From the NCBI RefSeq assembly GCF_029543125.1, contig NZ_JARQWW010000001.1:806001-870000 (forward strand): a stretch of 64,000 bases of DNA, written 5' to 3'. A model generated the notes under the pieces. The model was not told where the DNA came from, ran no database searches, and saw nothing but the letters and a program-made list of their open reading frames with translations. The stretch's first letter is position 1, and the number at the start of each line of letters is the position of its first letter. The stretch is from Caulobacter segnis (GTDB taxonomy: Bacteria; Pseudomonadota; Alphaproteobacteria; Caulobacterales; Caulobacteraceae). The position numbers were made by a program, and so were the translations under genes. Shown here piece by piece: positions 51,694-61,321 of the stretch.

Positions 51694-53057
51694 GAACGCT
51701 CCTGACGGCCCTCCTCGCCACGACCATCCTGGCCGCCGCTCTCAACGCGACGGCCCGGGCGCCCGCCTCCTCGTCCGCTTCCGCCTCGGCGCCGCTGATC
51801 ATCGAGGTGGATCAAGGCCGCACCCTGGCCAGCCGGCAGCCGATCCAGCGGATCGTCGTCGATGGGTCCACGATTGTTGAAGCGACCCTGAAGAGCCCCC
51901 GCGAGATCACCCTGAAGGGACTCGCCGCCGGCGTTGCGCGCATTTCGTGGGAAAGCGCCGATGCGCGCCAGACCCTCACCGTTCATGTCCGCCCCAAGGG
52001 CGCCGGTCAGGCTGACGCCATCGGCCGCCGACTCAACGAAACTGCCGACCTCAAGGGCGTCACCGTCGAAGCCGGCGTCGAGACGCCGATCGCCAAGGGC
52101 GCCGTGACGGATCTGGAGTCCTGGTCCACCGCCGACACTCTCGCCAAGGCCTATGGCGCAGGCGAGGTCTCGGCGGTGAAGGTGACCGGCCAGCAGATGG
52201 TGGCCGTGGACGTCCAGTTCATCGTCGTCGCCTCGCGCACCCTGCGCCAACTCGGCTTCAACTTCACCAAGATCGACAATGGCTTCCAGGGCGGGCTCTT
52301 CGCGCCAGGCTCCCTGCAGAGCTACCAGTTCGACCGCACGGGACTGCAGCTCGACACCAGCTCGCCGCTGTCGGGCGCCTTCGATCTTGTTCTGGGCGAC
52401 GCCGGCAACGGCGCCCTTGGCCTGCTCAGCGCCCTGTCCGGCGCCGGACTGTCTCAGGTCCTGGCCCAGCCCACCTTGCTGGTGCGCTCGGGCGAGACCG
52501 CCGACTTCCTGGCCGGCGGCGAGGTGCCGATCCCGGTGCCGCAAAGCGCCGGCGGCGCGAACGGCGCCGTCGTCACCATCGAGTACCGCCCTTACGGCGT
52601 GCGGCTGGACGTGGCGCCGGTGGTCATGAGCGACGGCCGCATCATCCTCAAGCTGTCGCCCGAGGTCAGCGAAATCGACTACGCCAACGGTGTGCAGCTG
52701 CAGGGCTTCACGGTGCCCGGCTTCCGTCGGCGGTCGGCCTCGACCACCGTGCAATTGGGCGACGGTCAGTCCTACATCATCGCCGGCCTGAGCTTCTCGG
52801 CCAGCAGCGCCACCGACAACGCCGTACCTGGTCTGGGAAGCCTTCCTGTCATCGGCTCCTTGTTCAAGGCCCGCGAGAACACCCTGGAGCGCCAGGAACT
52901 GATCATCGTCGCCACTCCGCGCCTGGTCGATCCGCTGGATCCTGAAGAGGCGCGCGCCCTGATCAATCCGCCCAAACCGTCGATCGCCTCCGAGACCGAC
53001 CTGCTGCTCAACATCGACACCACGGGCCGCAAGGCCAAACGCTTCGGGTTGCAGTGA
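51690..53057 (+). CDS. cpaC: Flp pilus secretin CpaC
   Basis: A 455-residue outer-membrane secretin (signal peptide residues 1 to about 25). An N-terminal BON-like/pilus secretin domain (LIIEVDQGRTLASRQPIQRIVVD) and the C-terminal type II/III secretin domain (LGLLSALSGAGLSQVLAQPTLLVRSGETADFLAGGEVPIPV, then GQSYIIAGL and LPVIGSLFKA) are present. It forms the pore for the pilus. Overlaps cpaB and cpaE genes. Confidence 0.94.
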   Translation: MRTLLTALLATTILAAALNATARAPASSSASASAPLIIEVDQGRTLASRQPIQRIVVDGSTIVEATLKSPREITLKGLAAGVARISWESADARQTLTVHVRPKGAGQADAIGRRLNETADLKGVTVEAGVETPIAKGAVTDLESWSTADTLAKAYGAGEVSAVKVTGQQMVAVDVQFIVVASRTLRQLGFNFTKIDNGFQGGLFAPGSLQSYQFDRTGLQLDTSSPLSGAFDLVLGDAGNGALGLLSALSGAGLSQVLAQPTLLVRSGETADFLAGGEVPIPVPQSAGGANGAVVTIEYRPYGVRLDVAPVVMSDGRIILKLSPEVSEIDYANGVQLQGFTVPGFRRRSASTTVQLGDGQSYIIAGLSFSASSATDNAVPGLGSLPVIGSLFKARENTLERQELIIVATPRLVDPLDPEEARALINPPKPSIASETDLLLNIDTTGRKAKRFGLQ

Positions 53058-54229
53058 TGGCGAGGATCGGACTCATCAGCGCCGACGAACGGCTCAGGCT
53101 GCGGTTGGAGACCGCCTTGGAGGACAACGCTCACGTCTTCGCGGTGGGCGCGGATCCGGCCGGGCTCTTCCAGGCCGTATCGGTCTCGCGGCCGGACATC
53201 GCCATCCTCGACCTGGACCGCATCGACGGCTTCCGCGGCTCGCTGAACACGGCGACGGAGTTGTTGCGCAAGTTCGATCCCGGCCTGCCGGTGATCGCCT
53301 TCGGCGACGCCCATGATCCGTCGCTGGTGCTGTCCGCGGTGCGGGCCGGCTGCGTGGACGTGCTGTCGCGTGACGACGCCACCAGCGCCATCGTCACGGC
53401 CATCGACCGCAACCTGAAGGCGCTCGCGCGGCCGGGCCGTGAGGATGTGCGCTTCACCTTGGTGCTGTCGGCTTTCGGCGGCGACGCGGACGCCCATCTG
53501 GCGGTCAATCTGGCCCTGGCCCACGCGCGCAAGGGCGAGACGCTGCTGATGGACGCCGCCTCCGGCGCGCCGGAGGCCTGCGCCCTGCTCGACCTGGCGC
53601 CCACCTACTGGCTTCAAGACGCCTGGCGTGATCTGGCGCGTCTCGACCGCACCCTGCTCAAGTCCGTGCTGCCCCGCCATGAGGGCGCCGGCATGAAGCT
53701 GATGGCCGGCTCGGCTTCGGCTCACGAAGAAGCGATCGGTCCGGAAGCGGCCTTCCGCGTCGTCAGCGCGGTCCGTTCTCTCTACCGTGAAGTGATCCTG
53801 CGCATGGGCCCGGTTCGCGACGAGACCGTCCTGGCGCCGCTGGTCGAGGGCGCTGACGAGGTGCTGATGGTCTGCCCGCAGACCATCACCGGCGTGAAGG
53901 AGGCCAAGATGCTTCTCAGCCGGGTCGCCTCGCAAAGCGACACCCGCGCCAAGGTCGCCCTGGTCATTCCCGAATACGACCCGTCGATCAACCTGAGCGC
54001 CGACCAGATGCAGCGCGCGCTGGATGTCCGGACGGTTCATCGCCTGCCGCCCGCCCGGACGGAGCTGGTCAACGCCATGAACGCCGCCCGGCCGAGCATG
54101 ATCGAGAACCCCAACGGGGCCTACGCCAAGTTCGTCGAGCGCCTCGCCTTGGGCTCCAAGGCGGAGGAGAGCTCGCGGGGCGGGGGCCTCATGCGATTTG
54201 CGCCGCGCCTGCTGGGTAAAGGCCGATGA
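53057..54229 (+). CDS. cpaE: Flp pilus localisation protein CpaE/TadZ, degenerate P-loop
   Basis: A 390-residue atypical ParA/MinD-like protein with an N-terminal receiver-like domain (about residues 1-120: IGLISADERLRLRLETAL, IAILDLDRIDGFRG) and a C-terminal ATPase-like domain. Where ParA proteins have a GKT/GTT-containing Walker A, this one has LVLSAFGGDADAHLAVNLAL (residues 136-155), with no P-loop Lys or Thr. Nucleotide binding is therefore doubtful, although TadZ proteins tolerate some change. It places the pilus machine at the pole. The stop of cpaC overlaps the ATG by one base; a GTG one codon earlier is also possible. Confidence 0.9.
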   Translation: MARIGLISADERLRLRLETALEDNAHVFAVGADPAGLFQAVSVSRPDIAILDLDRIDGFRGSLNTATELLRKFDPGLPVIAFGDAHDPSLVLSAVRAGCVDVLSRDDATSAIVTAIDRNLKALARPGREDVRFTLVLSAFGGDADAHLAVNLALAHARKGETLLMDAASGAPEACALLDLAPTYWLQDAWRDLARLDRTLLKSVLPRHEGAGMKLMAGSASAHEEAIGPEAAFRVVSAVRSLYREVILRMGPVRDETVLAPLVEGADEVLMVCPQTITGVKEAKMLLSRVASQSDTRAKVALVIPEYDPSINLSADQMQRALDVRTVHRLPPARTELVNAMNAARPSMIENPNGAYAKFVERLALGSKAEESSRGGGLMRFAPRLLGKGR

Positions 54230-55512
54230 ACGCCCAGGCCGACATCGCCCGCACCGACGACCTGGTCCTGACCGATCTCTACCAGGACGCCAAGTTCGCC
54301 ATCTTCGAGCGGCTTCTGGAGCAGCTGGAGACCAAGAGCATCGTCGGCGGAGCCCGATCGGCTTCTGTTCGGGCGGAGATAGAGGAGGCCATCCACCGCC
54401 ACAGCGCGCGCGCCGGCATGGCGCTCAACAGCGTTGAGCGAATCCGCCTGGCGGACGACCTGCACAACGAGGTGGCCGGCCTCGGTCCGCTGGAGCCTCT
54501 GCTGCGCGACCCGTCTGTGGACGACGTGATCTGCAACGGCCCCTTGCGGATATTCGTGGAGAAGGGCGGCCGCCTGCATCGGGCCGCGGCGCGCTTCCGC
54601 GACACCGCCCACATGATGACCATCATCCAGCGCATTGTCGGCGCGGTGGGCCGGCGGGTCGATGAATCCACGCCCTATGTGGACGCCCGACTGCAGGACG
54701 GCTCCCGGGTCAATGTGGTGGTGCCGCCGATCGCCCTGGACGGGCCGATGCTGTCCATTCGGAAGGTCCGCGCGCAACCGCTGACCGCCCAGGAGATGGT
54801 GCGCAGCGGCTCCATGTCCCAGGAGATGCTGGACTTCCTGGAGCGCGCCGTGCGCGCCCGCCTCAACATCCTGATCAGCGGCGGCACCGGCTCGGGCAAG
54901 ACCACTTTGCTCAACATGCTCTCCGGCTACATCGGCGACCATGAGCGCGTCATCACGATCGAGGACGCCGCCGAACTCAAGTTGCAGCGCGATGACGTGG
55001 TGCGGCTGGAGACCCGCCCGCCCAATGTCGACGGCACCCGTGAGGTCAGCCCCCGCGACCTGCTGCGCAACGCGCTGCGGATGCGCCCGGACCGCATCGT
55101 CCTGGGCGAGGTGCGCGGCGCCGAGGCCGTGGAGATGCTGCAGGCCATGAGCACCGGCCACGACGGCTCCATGGCCACCCTGCACGCCAACAACGACCGT
55201 GACGCCTTCGCGCGCCTGGAGATGCTGCTGTCCTTCGGCGGCCTCGGCGGCGATCCTCGCGCCCTGCGCCGCTATGTGGCCTCCAGCATCCAACTGGTGG
55301 TGCAGATACAGCGCAGCTTCGACGGCGCGCGCCGCATCACCTCGATCAGCGAGGTCACCGGGGTCGAGGGCGAAGTCTACAGCCTCAACCAGCTCTTCCT
55401 GTTCGATGAGGCGGCCGGTCCCAAGGGAGAGCACAGGACTCTCTCCCGTCGGCCGCATTTCGCGCAGCGCCTGTCCCGCGCCGAGGTCGCGCCCGCCTGG
55501 AGCCGCCCATGA
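54226..55512 (+). CDS. cpaF: Flp pilus ATPase CpaF
   Basis: A 428-residue type II/IV secretion ATPase that powers pilus extension. Walker [13 protein letters not shown] at about 218-229, Walker [22 protein letters not shown], the His-box ATLHANN, and the N-terminal domain with VDDVICNGP. It is normal in length. It overlaps cpaE by 4 bases and tadB by 4 bases. Confidence 0.95.
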   Translation: MNAQADIARTDDLVLTDLYQDAKFAIFERLLEQLETKSIVGGARSASVRAEIEEAIHRHSARAGMALNSVERIRLADDLHNEVAGLGPLEPLLRDPSVDDVICNGPLRIFVEKGGRLHRAAARFRDTAHMMTIIQRIVGAVGRRVDESTPYVDARLQDGSRVNVVVPPIALDGPMLSIRKVRAQPLTAQEMVRSGSMSQEMLDFLERAVRARLNILISGGTGSGKTTLLNMLSGYIGDHERVITIEDAAELKLQRDDVVRLETRPPNVDGTREVSPRDLLRNALRMRPDRIVLGEVRGAEAVEMLQAMSTGHDGSMATLHANNDRDAFARLEMLLSFGGLGGDPRALRRYVASSIQLVVQIQRSFDGARRITSISEVTGVEGEVYSLNQLFLFDEAAGPKGEHRTLSRRPHFAQRLSRAEVAPAWSRP

Positions 55513-56417
55513 TCTGGATGCTGGCGGGCCTCTTGGTGATCTTGGGTCTGGCCGGCGGCCTGATGCTGGAGCGCCGCGCCCGCGAGCGCCGCCTGGCGGT
55601 GCTGATCAAGCGTCTGGAAGCCCTTGAGACCAAGGTGGATGAAGAGGCCGCCCGTCGCAGCCTTCAGCACTACGCACGGCGTTGGCGTTGGGCGCGGACC
55701 CTGTTGGTCCAGGCCGATCTGGAAGCGGAGCGCAGGAGGATCAGCATCGCGGTGGCCGTCGCAGCGGCGCTCGCCGTTCTTGCCGGCTTCATCAAGGGCC
55801 CGATCGGCTTCATGGTGATCGCTGCGATCGCCGTCGCGGCGGCCTTCGTCACCACCCTCGTGGTGGCCGCCCGTCGTCGCCACGCCTTCGTGGCGGGCCT
55901 GCCGCATCTGCTGGACGCCATTCGCCAATCGCTGTCCTCCGGCTCGTCCCTGCATCAGGCGATCCTGCGGTCCGTCGGCGCGGCGCCGGCGCCGGTCCGG
56001 CGCTATCTGGAGTCGGCCGCGCGCCGCATCGACCACGGCGACGCCGTTCATGACGCCGTGGGCTGGGCCGCCGACCAGGTGGACATCGAAGAGCTGCACA
56101 TGCTGGCGGTGGCGCTGGAGATCAACGCCCGGCACGGCGGCGCCGTGACCCCGATCCTGATGGGCCTGTCCCGCCTGCTGCGCAATCGCGCCCGCACCGA
56201 GCGCGAACTGAGCGCGGCCACATCGCAGACCCGCATGAGCGCCAACGTCCTGACTCTGACCCCCATCGTCGCCGGCGCGCTCGGGGCGAGCATGAACCCC
56301 AAGTACGTCTCGTTCCTCCTGGCCACGGAGCAGGGGAACATGCTGCTGGCGACCGCCGTCACCTTGATGCTCATCGGCGTGGTGCTGATCCGCCGCCTGC
56401 TGAGGTTGGACTATTGA
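55509..56417 (+). CDS. tadB: Flp pilus inner-membrane protein TadB
   Basis: A 302-residue membrane protein with a type II secretion F domain (residues about 130-250: LPHLLDAIRQSLSSGSSLHQAI, ELHMLAVALEINARHGGAV). An N-terminal helix pair (about 4-20 and 78-118) and a C-terminal helix pair frame it. It is the membrane platform for CpaF. Overlaps tadC, which starts with TTG. Confidence 0.93.
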   Translation: MIWMLAGLLVILGLAGGLMLERRARERRLAVLIKRLEALETKVDEEAARRSLQHYARRWRWARTLLVQADLEAERRRISIAVAVAAALAVLAGFIKGPIGFMVIAAIAVAAAFVTTLVVAARRRHAFVAGLPHLLDAIRQSLSSGSSLHQAILRSVGAAPAPVRRYLESAARRIDHGDAVHDAVGWAADQVDIEELHMLAVALEINARHGGAVTPILMGLSRLLRNRARTERELSAATSQTRMSANVLTLTPIVAGALGASMNPKYVSFLLATEQGNMLLATAVTLMLIGVVLIRRLLRLDY

Positions 56418-57325
56418 TCGCCGCGATCGTCAACCGGCCCTTCGAGGCGGGCCTTTGGATCGTGGCGGTGGCCGCCATGGCCTGGGGTCTGCGCCTCATG
56501 GCCCAGCAGGTGCGCGTCGACGAGCGCCTGCACGATCTGGACGATGCCGCCGTGGACCGAGCGGGCTTCCAGCCGCCTCGCGTCCTGCAGGTGCTCTCCC
56601 CGGTCCTGCTCACTTCGAAGGGCGATCGCGAGGAGATCGAGGCCAATCTCGCCGCCGCCGGCTACCCGGCCAACGGCGCGCTGGTGTTCGGCGCCCTGCG
56701 GCTGGGCCTTACGGTTGTGGGACTGGCCGCCGGCGCGTTCCTTGCCGGTCCGCTGAAGCTGGAAGGCTCGGCCGCCATGCTGGCCGCCTTCTGCGGCGCG
56801 GGCGCGGGCTTCATCGGCGCCAAGCCGATCCTGGCCAGCCGCGCCGACGCCCGGCGCCGCAAGATCCTGGCCGAGCTGCCGTTCACCCTCGACGTGCTGC
56901 TGATGATGCTGGAAAGCGGCGTCAGCCTTGACCTGGCGTTCCGCAGTCTCGCCCATGGCGAGGGCCGCGCCGCTCCGATCACGCGCGAGGCCACCGTCGC
57001 CCTGGTCTCCGACCTGCAGCGCGGCATGGCCTACAACCTGGCCCTCGACCGCTGGGCCATGCGCCTGGGCGTCACAGGCGCCCACGAGTTGGCCGAGGTC
57101 TTCAAGCAATCCCTCTCCCAGGGCACGGAGCTCGCCCGCACCCTGCGCGAGTTCGGCGAGGAATTCTCCGAACGGCGGCTTTCGTCCGCTCGCGAGTCCA
57201 TCGGGCGAAAGACGACCAAGATGACGGTGATCATGATCCTCTGCTTCATTCCAAGCCTGCTCATCATGCTGGCCGGTCCGGCGATCTTCATGTTGTCGGC
57301 TCAGATCGAAGGGGTCGGCCGATGA
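56414..57325 (+). CDS. tadC: Flp pilus inner-membrane protein TadC
   Basis: A 303-residue partner of TadB with the same type II secretion F domain (AELPFTLDVLLMMLESGVSLDLAFRSLA, then ELAEVFKQSLSQGTELARTL). The start is TTG overlapping the tadB stop (TTGA). C-terminal helix (VIMILCFIPSLLIMLAGPAIFML) is typical. Confidence 0.93.
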   Translation: MIAAIVNRPFEAGLWIVAVAAMAWGLRLMAQQVRVDERLHDLDDAAVDRAGFQPPRVLQVLSPVLLTSKGDREEIEANLAAAGYPANGALVFGALRLGLTVVGLAAGAFLAGPLKLEGSAAMLAAFCGAGAGFIGAKPILASRADARRRKILAELPFTLDVLLMMLESGVSLDLAFRSLAHGEGRAAPITREATVALVSDLQRGMAYNLALDRWAMRLGVTGAHELAEVFKQSLSQGTELARTLREFGEEFSERRLSSARESIGRKTTKMTVIMILCFIPSLLIMLAGPAIFMLSAQIEGVGR

Positions 57326-58062
57326 GACGCCTCGCCGCCTTGTGCGCCGCCCTGGCCTTGGCGCCGCTGGCCCCCACGCTCGCGCAAGCCGCCTCTACGC
57401 CCCTGGAGATCGAGGCCATCGACGCGGCCAAGTCGCGCAAACTCTATCTGATCACCATCGAGAAGATCGCCAAGGACCGCCCCCTGGCGGCGCTGGCCTA
57501 TCTCGACGACTACGACCGCCGCCACAAGGGTGATCCCAAGGCCTCTCTGCTTCGCGCCGACTGCCTCATGCGCGTCGACGAGCGCACCGCCGCCGAGCAG
57601 GTGTATCGCACCCTGCTGAGCGGGGGCCGCGGCAAGCTGGCCGATGTTGATCAAGGCGCCGCCTGGGCCGGCCTCGGCCGCGTGCTCGCCGCGCGAGGCC
57701 AGTGGATCGAGGCGGTCAGCGCACTCAGCGACGCGGTGGCCAAGCAGCCGGTCAACACTGCTTTCATCAGTGATCTGGGCTACGCCCAGATGATGGCCGG
57801 CGACGCCCGCGGCGCGGTTTTCCGCCTGCGCCAGGCGCGAGAGCTGGCGCCGCAGGACGGTGTCGCCCGCAACAACCTGATCCTCGCCTTGTGGGCCGCC
57901 GGCGAGACGCGGGAGGCGGAGCAGATGCTGCAGACCCTGCCCGACCCCGACGAGCGGCAAGAGCTGCGAGGCCAGATCGCACGTCGCTCGGTCGGCGGCC
58001 TGACCGCCACCTCGCCGCTCACGGAAGCCGATCTCAAACGCCCTCTGGGCGCGGGGAAATGA
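57322..58062 (+). CDS. tadD: TadD-like tetratricopeptide protein
   Basis: A 246-residue exported protein (signal peptide ending AQAAS) with several tetratricopeptide-like repeats, e.g. GAAWAGLGRVLAARGQWIEAV, TAFISDLGYAQMMAGDARGAV and DGVARNNLILALWAAGETREAE. It corresponds to TadD, a pilotin/assembly lipoprotein, but the expected lipobox is not evident: the signal region has no Cys at the cleavage site. Position in the operon supports the name. Confidence 0.8.
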   Translation: MRRLAALCAALALAPLAPTLAQAASTPLEIEAIDAAKSRKLYLITIEKIAKDRPLAALAYLDDYDRRHKGDPKASLLRADCLMRVDERTAAEQVYRTLLSGGRGKLADVDQGAAWAGLGRVLAARGQWIEAVSALSDAVAKQPVNTAFISDLGYAQMMAGDARGAVFRLRQARELAPQDGVARNNLILALWAAGETREAEQMLQTLPDPDERQELRGQIARRSVGGLTATSPLTEADLKRPLGAGK

Positions 58063-58334
58063 CCATGCTCCTGTGCGCACTTCTTCTCGCCGCTGACCTC
58101 TCGGCCCAACATCCGGCCCCGCCTGCCGCCAAGGAAGAGCCCTTCTCGGCCCGGCGGCTGATGGAGCTGCAAGCCTCCAAGCGCGCCACGCGCTCGCCGG
58201 CCGTCGGCCTCGACGCCGCCGAGGCCGCGCGCATCAACCAGATGCGGATCGAAGCCGTCGGCAAGAAGGTCCAGAAGTCGAGCGAGGATGGCTCCCGCGC
58301 GGCTTCCGGCTCGGGGGGGTCAGGACCGAGATGA
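58059..58334 (+). CDS. Small exported hypothetical protein within the pilus operon
   Basis: A 91-residue protein with an N-terminal hydrophobic segment (MTMLLCALLLAADLSA) and a charged tail (ARRLMELQASKRATRSP, NQMRIEAVGKKVQKSS). I recognise no family. It overlaps tadD by 4 bases and tadG by 4 bases, so it is translated with the pilus genes and may be a minor assembly factor. Confidence 0.65.
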   Translation: MTMLLCALLLAADLSAQHPAPPAAKEEPFSARRLMELQASKRATRSPAVGLDAAEAARINQMRIEAVGKKVQKSSEDGSRAASGSGGSGPR

Positions 58335-60130
58335 TGGCGAAGATCGCACCGTCCTGGCAGGCGTTCCGCGCCAGCGAGACGGGCGCGACGGCTCCGGCCG
58401 TCGCGGCGATCACCTTTGTTCTGTTCGGCTTCATCGGCCTCGCGGTCGATACGGGGACCTGGTATCTGGCCCGGCGCGAGCTGCAGGGCGCCGCCGACGC
58501 CGCCGCGCTGGCCGCCGCGCCCTTCGCCGCCAATCCGGGCGAAGCCAACAGCCGCGCCAAAGCCATGCTGGCGGCCAACGGCGTGCCGGACCCCGATGAA
58601 AGCCTCATCAGCCTGACCACGGGCGTTTGGTGTCCGGAAGGCTCGTGGGAGACGTCTGCACGGTTTCGGGCCGACAACCTGCAATGCCCGAACCTGCCGG
58701 ACGCCCCCCGCCCCACGGCCGTGCGCTTAACCGTACGCGACACCGGCCCGCTGATCCTGGCGCCGCTGATCGCCACCGGCATCACGGCCCCGGTGTTCAA
58801 CGTCCGGGCGACGGCGGCCCAGGTGAACATGGCGGGCCTAACCGCGGGTTCCGGCGTGCTGGACATCAATCAGGCCTCGGGCGTCAACGCCATTCTCGGC
58901 GCGCTTCTGGGAACCGGGCTCAATCTCTCCGCCCTGACCTATCAGCAGATGCTCGCGGCGCAGGTGGACGTGCTGTCCCTGCTCGACGCCTTGGCTGTGA
59001 AGCTCAATCTCCAGGCCGGCGATTACGAACAGGTCCTCAACGCCAACGCCACCGTGGGCCAGGTGTTGGACGCGGCGGTCGGCGTTCTGGAGCAGCAGGG
59101 CCAGACCACCTCCATCAGCGCGGGCCTGGCCGGCGCCAAGGTCATCCGGGACCTGTCGCTGAACGCCCCGAACCAGTCGGTGAAGGTGGGCAAACTTCTG
59201 AACGTCGGGGTGTGGAAGGACATGCCGGTGGGTCAGGCGCGGCCGACCGCCCTGACCGCCGGCGTCGATCTGCTGCAACTGGCCAGCGCCAGCCTCCAGG
59301 TCGCCAACGGCGCCAACGCCCTGACGCTAGCGGCGCCGATCGACTTGGGCGTCGTGAAGGTGGGGCTGGAGAGCACGCTGATCGAGCCGCCTCAGACCGC
59401 CTACTTCACTTTTGGTCCTGAGGGCACGCGCGTGCGCACGGCTCAGGCGCGCGTGCTGCTGACGGCCAAGATCGACCTGCTCGTCGTTAAGGGCGACTTG
59501 CCTGTGTATGTCGAGGCTGGCGCCGGTGACGCCGAAATTACGGCGATCAGCTGCCAAGGCGACCCGCGAAACGACACGCGAGTCGATGTGGCTGGTCGGG
59601 CGAGCGCCGTCGCGCTCCACGTGGGCCGTCCCAACGCCGCCGGTATGAATCTCATGCGCAACTTCACCCAGCCGGTGGCCGCCGTTAACATCACGCCCGC
59701 CGAAGTCGACGTCATAGGCTTGGCGAAGGTTCAGGTAGGCACGAACACCTATATCGGCCAACGCGCCGATGCTTTGCAGTTCAGGCAGCCCGCGGGTTCG
59801 GCGCCCCTTCCGCCCGTTCTGACCAAGGTCGGCTTCATCGGCCGCTCAGCCACGCCCACCGACCCGGGGTCTCAAGCCATACCGGCGCGAGCCGGAGGTT
59901 CGGTCGGTCTGTCGGTGGATGATCTGACCTTGAACACCTGCACGGTATTCACCGGGTGCCTTCCTATCGGCGCCGCGGTCTCCGGTGTTCTCAAGCCGGT
60001 CCTGACCACCGTTCTTGGACTGCTCAACCCTCTCATTTCCGGGCTCCTCACGGGGCTCGGCATCCATCTTGGCTATGTGGACGTCACCGTACCCGGCGTC
60101 CGCTGCGGCCAGGCCGTCTTGGTCGAATGA
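58331..60130 (+). CDS. tadG: TadG-like pilus-associated protein
   Basis: A 599-residue protein with the Tad N-terminal segment (AVAAITFVLFGFIGLAVDTGTWYLARRELQGAADAAALAAA), one membrane helix and a long periplasmic region that is repetitive in Leu/Ala (LTYQQMLAAQVDVLSLLDALAV, NATVGQVLDAAV). It has no G-xxxx-E prepilin site. It is typical of TadG-type proteins thought to act in pilus anchoring. The C-terminal end holds a short hydrophobic segment. Confidence 0.85.
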   Translation: MMAKIAPSWQAFRASETGATAPAVAAITFVLFGFIGLAVDTGTWYLARRELQGAADAAALAAAPFAANPGEANSRAKAMLAANGVPDPDESLISLTTGVWCPEGSWETSARFRADNLQCPNLPDAPRPTAVRLTVRDTGPLILAPLIATGITAPVFNVRATAAQVNMAGLTAGSGVLDINQASGVNAILGALLGTGLNLSALTYQQMLAAQVDVLSLLDALAVKLNLQAGDYEQVLNANATVGQVLDAAVGVLEQQGQTTSISAGLAGAKVIRDLSLNAPNQSVKVGKLLNVGVWKDMPVGQARPTALTAGVDLLQLASASLQVANGANALTLAAPIDLGVVKVGLESTLIEPPQTAYFTFGPEGTRVRTAQARVLLTAKIDLLVVKGDLPVYVEAGAGDAEITAISCQGDPRNDTRVDVAGRASAVALHVGRPNAAGMNLMRNFTQPVAAVNITPAEVDVIGLAKVQVGTNTYIGQRADALQFRQPAGSAPLPPVLTKVGFIGRSATPTDPGSQAIPARAGGSVGLSVDDLTLNTCTVFTGCLPIGAAVSGVLKPVLTTVLGLLNPLISGLLTGLGIHLGYVDVTVPGVRCGQAVLVE

Positions 60131-60176
60131 CTGGCGCGACCATGACGCAAACACCAGCCAGCAAAGGAGAAATCAG

Positions 60177-60371
60177 ATGATCTTCGCACAGATCCGCACC
60201 CGCGCCGCCACCTTCCTGCGCGATGAAAAGGGCCTTGCTGCCCTTGAGTACGCCATCATGGCGATCGTTCTCGTCGGCGTCATCGGCATTATCGTTGAGG
60301 GCCCGATGCAAACTGCAATGAAGGACGCCTTCGAGGCGGTCGGTACAGCCGTTAAAGACGCCGCGTCCTGA
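60177..60371 (+). CDS. flp: Flp-type IVb pilin
   Basis: A 64-residue prepilin. The Flp motif is present: cleavage after Gly19, then LAALEYA with Glu at +5 and Tyr at +6, followed by a hydrophobic core (IMAIVLVGVIGIIV). The leader contains several positive residues. AAAGGAG precedes the ATG. It is the structural subunit of the pilus, placed after tadG rather than at the front of the operon. Confidence 0.94.
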   Translation: MIFAQIRTRAATFLRDEKGLAALEYAIMAIVLVGVIGIIVEGPMQTAMKDAFEAVGTAVKDAAS

Positions 60372-60379
60372 GCTACAGC

Positions 60380-60793
60380 GTGTCGTCCGCTGGACTTGAT
60401 GATGAAGAAGGATCGGCGGCGGTCGAGTTCGCGCTCATCGCCCCGTTCCTTCTGCTCATCCTGCTCGGGATCATGGTGGCCAGCATCTACCTGGCGACCT
60501 TGCTGGCCGTGAGCAACACAGCCATCGAGGCCGCGCGCGCCACCATCCCCGGCATGACCACCGCCGAGCGATCGAACCTCGCCACGGCGCGCGCCAACGC
60601 AATCTTCACCGCCTACAGCCCGTTTCTGGATGTCAGCAAGGTGACCGTCGCGCCAGCTGACAACGGCGCCAACACCTTCCGCGTTCAGGTCTCCTACAAC
60701 CTCTCTGACTTCGGCTTCACCGGCCTCATCGCCAGGATGGGACTGCCCACCCAGGTCGCCCGCACCGTGGTCGTCGCCAACGGGGGGTTCTGA
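60380..60793 (+). CDS. tadE: TadE-like pseudopilin
   Basis: A 137-residue protein with a prepilin-like N-terminus (EEGSAAVEFALIAPFLLLILL; cleavage Gly11-Ser12, Glu at +5, Phe at +6). The rest is a globular domain typical of TadE (VSNTAIEAARATIPG). GTG start at 60380 is the only in-frame choice after the previous gene. It matures by the same peptidase as the pilin. It overlaps cpaA by one base. Confidence 0.88.
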   Translation: MSSAGLDDEEGSAAVEFALIAPFLLLILLGIMVASIYLATLLAVSNTAIEAARATIPGMTTAERSNLATARANAIFTAYSPFLDVSKVTVAPADNGANTFRVQVSYNLSDFGFTGLIARMGLPTQVARTVVVANGGF

Positions 60794-61266
60794 TGGACGC
60801 TTATGACCTGGTGGCCCTGGGCGTGCTGGTCATCACACTTCTGCCGATCGTGCATTTCGACCTGACCCAGACGCGAATTCCCAATCTCGCGAACCTGGCC
60901 CTGGGCCTCGTCGGACTGGGCGTCCACCTGATCGCCGCGCCGGACTGGCGCGCCCTGGCTCTGGACGCCGCCCGCATCGTCGGCGTCTTCGCCGTCTTCG
61001 CCGGCACGGGCTGGATGGTGGCGCGATGGCGGCCCAACGCCCGCATCGGCGGGGGCGACATCAAGTTCCTGATGGCCGCCGCGCCCTGGGTGGGGTTCGC
61101 CGGGACATTCTACGTCTTCGCCCTGGCCTGCGGAATCCTGCTGGCGGTCAGTGTTTCACAAGCCGCCTTCGCCCCGGCGACCGGCGACCTTTGGCGGCCG
61201 CGGCCGTTCGGACCGATGCTGTGCGTCGCTCTCGTCTTGATTTTCCTGCTGACCCGAATCAACTGA
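60793..61266 (+). CDS. cpaA: Prepilin peptidase CpaA/TadV
   Basis: A 157-residue polytopic membrane aspartyl protease that cleaves the Flp pilin and TadE leaders. The two catalytic aspartates lie in HFDLTQTRIPN (Asp23) and GGGDIKFLMAA (GxGDxK motif). The short length is normal for TadV-type enzymes that lack an N-methylase domain. It closes the operon. Confidence 0.92.
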   Translation: MDAYDLVALGVLVITLLPIVHFDLTQTRIPNLANLALGLVGLGVHLIAAPDWRALALDAARIVGVFAVFAGTGWMVARWRPNARIGGGDIKFLMAAAPWVGFAGTFYVFALACGILLAVSVSQAAFAPATGDLWRPRPFGPMLCVALVLIFLLTRIN

Positions 61267-61321
61267 GCCGCGAGTATCGCAAAGCGACACTGTCGCCGCC
61301 GCATCAACCAGGGGGACTGAT

